Shown piece by piece: positions 16,615-24,352 of a DNA stretch of 64,000 nt. Under the pieces are notes generated by a model. The model did not search any database and had not been told where the DNA came from. It saw only the letters and a program-made list of their open reading frames with translations. The stretch is taken from the NCBI RefSeq assembly GCF_020037015.1, contig NZ_JAIQDE010000015.1, positions 62,001-126,000 on the forward strand, given 5' to 3'. Both the position numbers and the translations under genes were made by a program. This stretch comes from Corallococcus sp. AS-1-6 (GTDB taxonomy: Bacteria > Myxococcota > Myxococcia > Myxococcales > Myxococcaceae). Position 1 is the first letter of the stretch. Every line of letters begins with the position of its first letter.

Positions 16615-18573
16615 ATGAGCCTCGTCATCGCCCAGGACATCAGCCTCGCCTACGGAAAGAAGGTCCTCTTCGACGAGGACAATTTCACCCTCGGTCCCAG
16701 GGACCGGGTGGGCCTGGTGGGGGCCAACGGGACGGGCAAGTCGTCCCTCATGAAGATCATCGCCGGGGCGAGCCAGCCGGACGGGGGCACCGTCCAGTAC
16801 AGCCGCCGGGCCCGGGCGGGCTACCTGCCCCAGGAGATCGCGGGCCTGCCGGAGGGCACGGTCGTGGAGGCGGTCATGAGCACCGTCCCCGGCCGGGACT
16901 CGCTGGAGTCGCGCCTGAAGGACACGGAAGCGGCGCTCGCGGCCAGCTCGGACGAGGAGGAGCAGTTGGAGCTGGCGCAGACGCTGGCGGACCTCCACGC
17001 GGAGCTGGACGACTTCGAGAACCGCTACGGCCGCCACCACGCCGAGCGCATCCTCAAGGGCCTGGGCTTCAAGGACGCGGACCTGTCCAAGCCCACCCAG
17101 GCGCTCTCCGGCGGCTGGCGCATGCGCGCGGCACTCGCGGGCCTGCTGCTCCAGGATCCGGACCTGCTCCTGTTGGACGAGCCCACGAACCACCTGGACG
17201 TGCCCACGCTCGCGTGGTTCGACGGGTTCCTGCGCCGCTCCAACAAGGCGATGGTGCTCATCTCCCACGACCGCGACTTCCTCAACCGGCAGATCAACCG
17301 GGTGGTGTCGCTGGAGATGGAGGGCGTGCGCGAGTACGCCGGCAACTACGAGGACTACAAGCGCCAGCGCGCCGAGGAGATGGTGCTCCTGCAGGCGCGG
17401 GCGGAGAAGGTGGAGCAGCGCCGCGCGGAACTCCAGTCCTTCATCGACCGGTTCGGCGCGAAGGCCACCAAGGCGAAGCAGGCGCAGAGCCGCGCGAAGA
17501 TGCTGGCCAAGCTGGAGAAGGTCCAGGTCCTGGAGGAGCGCCAGACGATGAAGTTCCGGTTCCCGGAGGTGGAGCGCTCGGGCCGGGACGTGGTGTTGAT
17601 GGAGGGCATCACCAAGCGCTACGGCGCGCTCACTGTCTACGACGGGCTGAACGCGCGGCTGGAGCGGGGCCAGCGCATCGCCGTGGTGGGCGCGAACGGC
17701 GCGGGCAAGACGACGCTGCTCAAGATGGTGGCGGGGGAGCTGGCGCCGGACAGCGGCAAGGTGACGCTGGGGCACAACGTGGTGGTGGGCTACTACGCGC
17801 AGCACCACGCGGACAAGCTGGACCGCCGCAACACCATCATCGAAGAGGTGCGCCCCCTGGCCGCGGACAAGCCGGAGAGCTACGTGCGCGGCGTGCTGGG
17901 CGCGTTCCTCTTCAGCGGCGACGACGTGGACAAGCCCATCGGCGTGCTGAGCGGCGGCGAGCGCGCCCGCGTGGCGCTGGCGAAGCTGCTCCTGGTGCCG
18001 TCCAACTTCCTCCTGATGGACGAGCCGACGAACCACCTGGACCTGGACTCGTCGGAGATGCTGATTGAAGCGCTGAAGCTGTACGGCGGCACGCTCCTGT
18101 TCGTGAGCCACAACCGCAGCTTCATCAACAACCTGTGCACGCACGTCTGGGAGGTGGCGGACGGCAAGCTCACGTCCCACCCGGGCAACCTGGACGAGTA
18201 CCTCTACCACCAGGAGCAACTGCGCCTGGCGGCGGAGGGCGCGGACACGGGCGCGTCGAACGGGAAGGGCGCGGCGTCCACGGGGCCCGTGTCGGAGAAG
18301 GAGCGCAAGCGCCTGGAGGCGGAGGCCCGCCAGCGGCGCTCGGTGGTGGAGGGCCCCATCAAGAAGGAGATCGCGAAGCTGGAGGAGCGCATCGCGAAGG
18401 TGGAGGCCGAGCAGAAGGAGCGTGAGGGGCAGCTCGCGGACCCGGTGCTCTACAACGACTTCGCCCGGGCGAAGCCGCTGATGGACGCGCACCGCACGGG
18501 CAAGGAGGAGCTGGAGGACCTCTATGCCCGCTGGGAGGCCGCGCAGGAGAAGCTGGCGGCGGCGCAGGCCTGA
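16615..18573 (+). CDS. ABC-F family ATPase (ribosome-associated type)
   Basis: The 652-residue protein has two ABC domains and no membrane segment. Domain 1 carries Walker A GANGTGKS (36-43), signature LSGGWRMR and Walker B LLLLDEPTNHLD. Domain 2 carries GANGAGKT, LSGGERAR and FLLMDEPTNHLD. The linker between them is a charged helical arm, as in translation factors of the EttA/Uup/YheS group, and the last 100 residues form a charged coiled coil. ABC-F proteins act on the ribosome rather than as transporters. The exact subfamily cannot be fixed by eye. The gene is divergent from the kinase and ends 6 nt from the convergent gspC-like gene. Confidence 0.9.
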   Translation: MSLVIAQDISLAYGKKVLFDEDNFTLGPRDRVGLVGANGTGKSSLMKIIAGASQPDGGTVQYSRRARAGYLPQEIAGLPEGTVVEAVMSTVPGRDSLESRLKDTEAALAASSDEEEQLELAQTLADLHAELDDFENRYGRHHAERILKGLGFKDADLSKPTQALSGGWRMRAALAGLLLQDPDLLLLDEPTNHLDVPTLAWFDGFLRRSNKAMVLISHDRDFLNRQINRVVSLEMEGVREYAGNYEDYKRQRAEEMVLLQARAEKVEQRRAELQSFIDRFGAKATKAKQAQSRAKMLAKLEKVQVLEERQTMKFRFPEVERSGRDVVLMEGITKRYGALTVYDGLNARLERGQRIAVVGANGAGKTTLLKMVAGELAPDSGKVTLGHNVVVGYYAQHHADKLDRRNTIIEEVRPLAADKPESYVRGVLGAFLFSGDDVDKPIGVLSGGERARVALAKLLLVPSNFLLMDEPTNHLDLDSSEMLIEALKLYGGTLLFVSHNRSFINNLCTHVWEVADGKLTSHPGNLDEYLYHQEQLRLAAEGADTGASNGKGAASTGPVSEKERKRLEAEARQRRSVVEGPIKKEIAKLEERIAKVEAEQKEREGQLADPVLYNDFARAKPLMDAHRTGKEELEDLYARWEAAQEKLAAAQA

Positions 18574-18579
18574 CGGGGG

Positions 18580-19446
18580 CTACTGGACGTCAAAGGTCTT
18601 CCGGACCGGGGCGCCGCCGCGTTCAATCTGCAGCTCGATGCGCCGGGCGTCCCGCAGCTTCGTGAAGGCCTCCAGCGCCTTGTCGGGGCTGTCCAGGTCC
18701 AGGCCGTTGATGCGCTGGAGCACGTCTCCGTTGCGCAGCCCCAGTCGTGAGTAGAAGGAGTCCTCCCGGAGGGAGAACAGCTTGAAGCCCACGGGGCGGC
18801 CGTCCTTGAAGGCCGGGACCACCCGGGCCTGCATGGACAGCTCGTTCAGATGCGTGAGCGCTTCGGTGACGTCCTCGCGCGGCACGGCGTAGGTCTCGGG
18901 CCCGGTCTCCCGGATGCCGCGACCCAGGCCCGGTTGGGCGGCCCCCGGATGGACGTTCACCGCGACAGGCGCCGCGCTCCCGAACCCGTCGACGTACTCG
19001 AGCCGCCCGTCCACCAGCAGCAGGATGCGCTCCCGCTCGATGGCGAAGACCCGCGCGCCCTGGATGGTGTCGCTGACCATCAGGCTGCGCGCACTCCCAG
19101 CCGGGAGCTCATGGATGGAGGCCATGGACCAATGGGGATCCTGCGCCACCAGGGTGCCCAGCAGGCGGATTCCCAGCGTGCTCCGGCGCAGGTCCCGCGG
19201 TGGCTCTGGAGGCACCTCCACGCCGGTATCGGCGGAGAGCCCCGTCAGTCGTGCCAGGCGCGCTCCATCCAGCGCCGGCAGGGGAGGGGCGTCCGGTGGC
19301 GCCGGAGCCTCGGCCCAGGGGGCCCGGATGCCGGGCATCACGAAGGCGCTGCTCACCTGGTTCACGATCAGCGCGGCCGTCAGGGCACACGCAAAGACAA
19401 GCAAGACGAACAGGCCCTGGACGGGCCGCTGCATTCCACGGTTCAC
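18580..19446 (-). CDS. gspC: GspC/PilP-like type II secretion protein, isolated
   Basis: The inner-membrane protein has one N-terminal TM helix (GLFVLLVFACALTAALIV), a Pro-rich linker, a homology-region domain (LGIRLLGTLVAQDPHWSMASI) and a C-terminal PDZ domain (SRLGLRNGDVLQRINGLDL). This is the layout of GspC, which links the inner-membrane T2SS platform to the GspD secretin. No other gsp genes are nearby. A GTG start at 19446 has GGGAGG eight bases upstream; the ATG at 19434 lacks an SD. That SD lies inside the terminator-like hairpin at 19448-19481. Confidence 0.8.
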   Translation of the reverse strand: MNRGMQRPVQGLFVLLVFACALTAALIVNQVSSAFVMPGIRAPWAEAPAPPDAPPLPALDGARLARLTGLSADTGVEVPPEPPRDLRRSTLGIRLLGTLVAQDPHWSMASIHELPAGSARSLMVSDTIQGARVFAIERERILLLVDGRLEYVDGFGSAAPVAVNVHPGAAQPGLGRGIRETGPETYAVPREDVTEALTHLNELSMQARVVPAFKDGRPVGFKLFSLREDSFYSRLGLRNGDVLQRINGLDLDSPDKALEAFTKLRDARRIELQIERGGAPVRKTFDVQ

Positions 19447-19447
19447 G

Positions 19448-19481
19448 AAAAAGGCCTCCCTGTTTGGAACAGGGAGGCCTT
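19448..19481 (-). terminator. Perfect 14-bp hairpin with T-run, directly upstream of gspC
   Basis: Bases 19451-19464 pair perfectly with 19468-19481 around a three-base loop. On the minus strand the stem is followed by TTTTT. It is positioned to end the M35 peptidase transcript, and its 3' arm contains the GGGAGG that serves gspC. Confidence 0.8.
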
Positions 19482-19611
19482 GAGCAAGCCGGGGGCCAGC
19501 GGCTGCCCCAGAGTGAGCGCGGCGGGCGCTCACCCCCGGTCAGGGACCTCGTGTCAGGGCACGCGGTGCCGGCAATGACAACCCGTCATGACACGCTGTC
19601 ACGTCCCGCCC

Positions 19612-21129
19612 TCAGTGGCCGTAATAGAAGGACGAGCCCCAGATGGAGGCGGGCCGGCTGGCGGGAGCCGTGCCCACCAGGCAGTGCGCGCCGTCATACC
19701 CCCCGATGGGGCAGTTGGGCGGCGGCGTGATGTAGAGGTTGTTCGACCACTTGAAGGGCGTCGAACCCCACGGCAGCGGCATGACGTAGCAGTTGGCCCC
19801 GTCGAACGACGAAGGCGCGGGGCACGCGTTGCCGGGGCCGGGCGTCAGGTAGAGGTTGCCGGACCAGACGAAGTAGCTGGTGCTCCAGGACGGGTAGGGG
19901 AGGATGTAGCAGTTCGCGGTGTCCCAACTGGACGGCGCCGGACACGCCGTGCCGGGCAGCGCGTTGACGTAGTAGGCGTTGTTGTGGACGAACGCCGTCA
20001 GCCCGGCGGGCACGTTCATCACGTGGCAGTTCGCCCCGTCCCAGGTCGCGGTGATGGGTGCGCCCGTGTGGGACGTGACGGTCGGCGCGCAGGGGTTGTA
20101 GGGGCTGTACGGCGTGGCCTCGGCGAAGTACTCGTGGGAGTCCGCGTTCTTGATGGCCTTGTGCGGCTTCGACGTGGCCAGGCTCTGCGCCGCGCTGTGG
20201 CCGTACTCGATGTCGCGGGTGCTGGCGACCGACCAGAAGTGGCTGATCTCGTGGATCAGCGTCCCCGCCTTGGAGTCGTTTCCGGTCATCGGCGCGGGCC
20301 AGAAGGCCTTGCACAGGTGGATCTTGAAGTTCTCCCAGGGAATCACATAGGCATACGCGCTCTTGTTGCAGTTGCAGTAGAACTTGATGTCTTCGTTATC
20401 GACGGCGTTGCGGATCTTCCGGAAGTTCTCGCGGACGGTGCTGTAGCGCGAGCTGTCATGGGCGCCGAACCACGTGGTGTAGCGGGAGGTGACGCTCCCC
20501 GCCACCAGGTAGTCATAGGAGTCGTCCGCGTAGTTCAGGGCGTGCTCCCGGGCCGCGATGATGGCGCTCTTCTCCGAGTCGCTGCAGCCCTTGAACTTCT
20601 CGTTGTCGCCATTGACAATCTTGGTCGTGTCCTCGGCGTCGTCCGGGTTGGGGCGCGGCTCCCGGCCCTCGATCTCCAGGGTGATGACATTGGAGACGGC
20701 GAGCGCCTTGTCGGACTGGGGGCTGAAGACCTCCGTGTTGTACTGGATGGAATAGGTGCCGGAGACGGCCAGGTCGTAGTTGTCCCAGAGCGACGCGATG
20801 CCGGTGACGCTCTCACCCGGCTTCAGCGTCAGGTAGTCGCGGTCCGTGGGCGCCGCGCGCTTGTAGAGCCGGCCGATGTACTCGACGGGCTTCTCCTCCC
20901 GCGACACGCTGAGGATGTCCGCCTCGATGCCCTCGATGACCGGCGTGTGGTAGCCGAGGATGCGGACCGGTTCGCCGGACACGTTCGTGAACGTGACCAC
21001 GAGGTCCACGGGCGCGTCCGCGGGGAACTTCGTCGCCTTGGACGCGAGCTTGATTTCGAGGACTTCCCTGGCGCTGGCGTGCAACGGAATGGAGACGAGC
21101 GCGGCCACGATGAGACACGTCAATTTCAT
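19612..21129 (-). CDS. Secreted M35-type (Lys-N-like) zinc metalloendopeptidase with C-terminal repeats
   Basis: The 505-residue preproprotein has a signal peptide (first 20 residues, ending HASA). A propeptide of the deuterolysin/Lys-N type follows (LPGESV-like turn, GTYSIQYNTEVFSP). The catalytic domain has HEISHF as zinc site, followed by DIEYGHSAAQSLA and NADSHEYFAE, which matches aspzincins of the peptidyl-Lys metalloendopeptidase group. The C-terminus carries four degenerate repeats of about 40 residues (CPAPSSWDTANCYILPYP type) with paired cysteines, possibly a substrate- or cell-binding module. The ATG follows GGGGGA. It is likely a predation or nutrient-acquisition enzyme. Confidence 0.85.
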   Translation of the reverse strand: MKLTCLIVAALVSIPLHASAREVLEIKLASKATKFPADAPVDLVVTFTNVSGEPVRILGYHTPVIEGIEADILSVSREEKPVEYIGRLYKRAAPTDRDYLTLKPGESVTGIASLWDNYDLAVSGTYSIQYNTEVFSPQSDKALAVSNVITLEIEGREPRPNPDDAEDTTKIVNGDNEKFKGCSDSEKSAIIAAREHALNYADDSYDYLVAGSVTSRYTTWFGAHDSSRYSTVRENFRKIRNAVDNEDIKFYCNCNKSAYAYVIPWENFKIHLCKAFWPAPMTGNDSKAGTLIHEISHFWSVASTRDIEYGHSAAQSLATSKPHKAIKNADSHEYFAEATPYSPYNPCAPTVTSHTGAPITATWDGANCHVMNVPAGLTAFVHNNAYYVNALPGTACPAPSSWDTANCYILPYPSWSTSYFVWSGNLYLTPGPGNACPAPSSFDGANCYVMPLPWGSTPFKWSNNLYITPPPNCPIGGYDGAHCLVGTAPASRPASIWGSSFYYGH

Positions 21130-21247
21130 CCAGCTTCCCCCTGTGTGGGTGTGATGCCCGGGCAGGGTGCAACAGTCTGGATGGATTTATCAATGTGACA
21201 AATGCGTCGTGAGAGGCGCTGGTTTGTAACCAGAATTGCTACAGCGG

Positions 21248-21949
21248 CTATTTGAAGATCTTCGACAGGAGCCACACGACGGCGGATTCGGCGGCGCTGT
21301 TGTTCAGGTGCCGGGCGCGGCGGCCGTAGGTCTCGCTGGGCTGGGCCTTGGTTAGCTCGTCCGTGTACGGCGCGGAGCCCTCCGGCGCGCAGCTCCCGCA
21401 GTACAGCCGCTCCTCCCAGACGAACCCGTAGCGCACGTCCATCCGCCGGCCACACGTCACGCAGGCCGGCTCGTCGCCGACGCGCACCTTGGGCAACAGG
21501 CTCAGGCTCCGCCGGTCGTCGTACTCGTGCTCGAAGTCGGCGGCGATGGGCGGCGGCTCGGGGCGGGCCTCCGGCTCCGCGGCCTTCTGGAGCCGGGCCA
21601 GCTCCTCCCCGTCCAGCGCCACGCCCCGGCACTTCGTGCAGACGTCCACCGTCACGTCCCGCAGGTCCACGACGGGCAGCGGCGCGCCGCCGCACGTGGG
21701 GCAGGTGGGCGCCTGACGCCCGCAGGACGGACAGCCCGGGACGTACTGGAGCGAGGCCTCACAGCCCTTGCACCGCCCGGGCTTGCCCTTCGCCTGCTCG
21801 AAGACGGCCGCCAGCGTGGGCCCGCCGACGACGCGCGCCAGCATCTCCTCCTCGAACCAGGCGGCCCCGCAGGCGCCGCACTCGTCGCGCACCAGCCCCC
21901 GGGCGTAGGTGCTGCGCATCGTCGTCTGGCAGTAGGGGCACGCCTGCAT
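21248..21949 (-). CDS. Multi-zinc-ribbon protein (zf-TFIIB-like)
   Basis: The 233-residue soluble protein contains at least three Cys4 clusters: CPYCQTTM with CGACG near the N-terminus, a dense central set (CKGC, CPSC, CPTC, CTKC), and CVTC with CGSC near the end. The first and central ones look like the zf-TFIIB ribbons (ECGACGAAWFEEEML, VCTKCRGVALDGEEL). Such proteins occur widely in myxobacteria without known function; zinc storage, nucleic-acid binding or assembly roles are possible. It is followed on the same strand by the histidine kinase gene. Confidence 0.8.
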   Translation of the reverse strand: MQACPYCQTTMRSTYARGLVRDECGACGAAWFEEEMLARVVGGPTLAAVFEQAKGKPGRCKGCEASLQYVPGCPSCGRQAPTCPTCGGAPLPVVDLRDVTVDVCTKCRGVALDGEELARLQKAAEPEARPEPPPIAADFEHEYDDRRSLSLLPKVRVGDEPACVTCGRRMDVRYGFVWEERLYCGSCAPEGSAPYTDELTKAQPSETYGRRARHLNNSAAESAVVWLLSKIFK

Positions 21950-21998
21950 GGCACCCGCAGCCTACCGGGTCTTTCCCGGAAACGGGATGCCGCGCGGC

Positions 21999-24242
21999 TC
22001 ACCCCGCGCGGCGGCGCTTCTCCTTCTTCGGCTTGGGCTCGGGCGTCTTCGGGGGCGGCGCGGGGTCGCGCAGCTCCTCCGGGACGGGGAGGGCGGGCTG
22101 GGAGGGGCGCGTGGGCGGCGCGGGCGTGCCGTCCGGCAGCGCGCCTTCCACGGGCTCGGACGGGAGCGCCGGCAGGCGGATGATGAACGCGGTGCCTTCA
22201 CCCACCTTGCTCTGCACGCTGATGCTGCCGCCGTGGTTCTTCACGATGCGCTGGCAGATGGCGAGCCCCAGGCCCGTGCCCTTCTGCTTCGTCGTGAAGA
22301 AGGGGACGAAGATGTGCGGCTGCTGGTCCGCCGGGATGCCCGGGCCCGTGTCGGAGACGCGCACCTCCACGAACTCCGCCCCCGCGCTGCGGATGTCTCC
22401 GAAGCGCTCCGGCTTCTCCGTGCGCACCGTGATGCGGCCCGGCTGCGGCCCCAGCGCCTGCACCGCGTTCTGCACCAGGTTGATCAGCACCTGCTTGAGC
22501 TGCTCCGCGTCCCCTTCCGCGCGCGGCAGGCGCAGGTCCAGCTCCACCGCCAGCTCCGCCGTGGGCGGCATGTCGTTCTGGATGAGCCGCATCGTGCGCG
22601 TCACCACCTCGTTGAGGTCGGTGGGCCCGAAGTTCTGTTTCAGCGGACGCGAGTAGTCCAGGAACGCCGTCACCACGCCGTTGAGCCGGTTGACCTCCTC
22701 CACGATGACGTCCAGGAACTCGCCGTCCTCGCCCGGCAGCTTCTTCGGGTCCAGGCACTGCGCCGCGCCCTTGATGGCGCCCAGCGGGTTGCGGATCTCA
22801 TGCGCCAGGCCCGCCGCCATCTCACCCAGCGCCGCCAGGCGGTCGCGCTCGCGGATCTTCTCGTACAGCTTGGAGTTCTCCAGCACCGTCGCCATCCGCT
22901 CGGAGACCTCCAGGATGAGCGCGATCTCATCCGACGCGTACGCCTCCGGCACCCGCTCGTCCCACAGGTTCAGGAAGCCGATGACGCGGTCGTTGCCCAT
23001 CAGCGGCACGCTGATGCCGGCCTTCATCTGGAGCAGCGCCGCGCGCGTGTCGTTGAGCCGCTTCAGCTCGTCGCGGAAGCGCTTGCCCTCCACCGCCTGC
23101 ACCCGCATCACGGAGATGCGCCGCTCGATGTTCTCCAGCAGCACCGCCTTCTGCCCGCTGGCCACCGCGAAGAGCACGCCGCGCGCCGCCGCCGTGTCCA
23201 GGAGCGCCACCGGCAGGGGCCCGCGCGAATCCAAAAGCCGGTAGCCCGGCCGGTCCTCCGCCATCAGGTACACCGACGCGTGCGTCACGCGCCCCGTCTC
23301 GTGCAGCGCGTCCAGCACCACGCGCGCCAGCTCTGAAATCTCGATGACGGACGCCATGCGCACGCGCAGGGCGCCCAGCGTGCCCAGCAGCGCGAAGCGC
23401 TCGCGGAAGAAGATGCGCACCACCATCTCCTCCACCTTGGTGCGCAGCGGATCCAACAGGATGAGGATGACGAACGCGGCCACCACCGTGTTGAAGACGA
23501 ACAGCGACGTGTTCTCGTCCACCCACGCCGTCAGCACCGTGAACACCGACGCCAGGATGATGGCCAGCACCGTCTGCGAGGCGATCTTCCCCAGCAGCTC
23601 GTGCAGGTCCATCAGCCGCAGCCGCAACAGCGTCTGCGCGAGGAAGAACAGGTAGAGCGTCGCGAAGACGGGGCCCAGCGTGGGGAACGGGATGTCGTTG
23701 CGCGACAGGAAGTCCAACCCGTTGAACAGCACCGCCGCGCCCGCGCCAATGGCCAGGTACGCCAGCCGGAACTGCTCGATGCGCGACTCCGTCGTGCGCA
23801 CCCGGTGCACCAGCAAGGACACGGAAGTGAACAGCGTGCCCAGCACCCAGGCGCCCAGCGCCAGCCGGGCCCATGGTTTGTCCGCCAACGGTGTCACCGC
23901 GACGGTCAGACCCAGCACGCCGGACAGGAGGGCGAGCCGCCGGCCGGCCTGGTGCGCTCCCTTGCCGACCCCCAGGAACTCGAGGAAGAAGGCGACCGCC
24001 GCCCCGGGCACCAGGGAGACGACGGCCACCGTCGCCCCGAGGGCGATGCGGGACACCCAGGGGTAGTCCTGAGGGGGGAAGATGCTGTGGAAGAAGAGGC
24101 TGAGGTAGTACCCGGCGACCGTCAGGGTGAAGACGGAGTAGAGCGTGAGGACCCGGGGCCGTCCGGGGCGCAACAACATGGACACGCCCAGCGCCAGACC
24201 GATGATGGAAGCGAGCAGTGCGCTCTGGGTGCGGATATCCAT
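21999..24242 (-). CDS. Multi-TM sensor histidine kinase with GAF domain
   Basis: The 747-residue protein has an N-terminal membrane region of about eight helices (residues 1-270), then a GAF-like domain (about 300-450). The dimerisation/phosphoacceptor helix has the H-box AGLAHEIRNPLGAIKG near residue 485. The HATPase_c domain has DTGPGIP and TTKQKGTGLGLAIC. The C-terminus is a Pro/Lys-rich tail. No response regulator is adjacent, so it is an orphan kinase. The membrane part may sense membrane or lipid signals; this is inference. A divergent promoter region of about 110 nt separates it from the transglycosylase gene. Confidence 0.9.
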   Translation of the reverse strand: MDIRTQSALLASIIGLALGVSMLLRPGRPRVLTLYSVFTLTVAGYYLSLFFHSIFPPQDYPWVSRIALGATVAVVSLVPGAAVAFFLEFLGVGKGAHQAGRRLALLSGVLGLTVAVTPLADKPWARLALGAWVLGTLFTSVSLLVHRVRTTESRIEQFRLAYLAIGAGAAVLFNGLDFLSRNDIPFPTLGPVFATLYLFFLAQTLLRLRLMDLHELLGKIASQTVLAIILASVFTVLTAWVDENTSLFVFNTVVAAFVILILLDPLRTKVEEMVVRIFFRERFALLGTLGALRVRMASVIEISELARVVLDALHETGRVTHASVYLMAEDRPGYRLLDSRGPLPVALLDTAAARGVLFAVASGQKAVLLENIERRISVMRVQAVEGKRFRDELKRLNDTRAALLQMKAGISVPLMGNDRVIGFLNLWDERVPEAYASDEIALILEVSERMATVLENSKLYEKIRERDRLAALGEMAAGLAHEIRNPLGAIKGAAQCLDPKKLPGEDGEFLDVIVEEVNRLNGVVTAFLDYSRPLKQNFGPTDLNEVVTRTMRLIQNDMPPTAELAVELDLRLPRAEGDAEQLKQVLINLVQNAVQALGPQPGRITVRTEKPERFGDIRSAGAEFVEVRVSDTGPGIPADQQPHIFVPFFTTKQKGTGLGLAICQRIVKNHGGSISVQSKVGEGTAFIIRLPALPSEPVEGALPDGTPAPPTRPSQPALPVPEELRDPAPPPKTPEPKPKKEKRRRAG

Positions 24243-24352
24243 GTGCAGGCGGACAGTCTAACCTCTGTCAGGGGCTGGAAATTTTCCAACCATCCCCAGT
24301 TGTCCTCGGGCGTGCCCGAGCGCATCTCCCAGGGTCCCCGAGGCCCCCGCGA

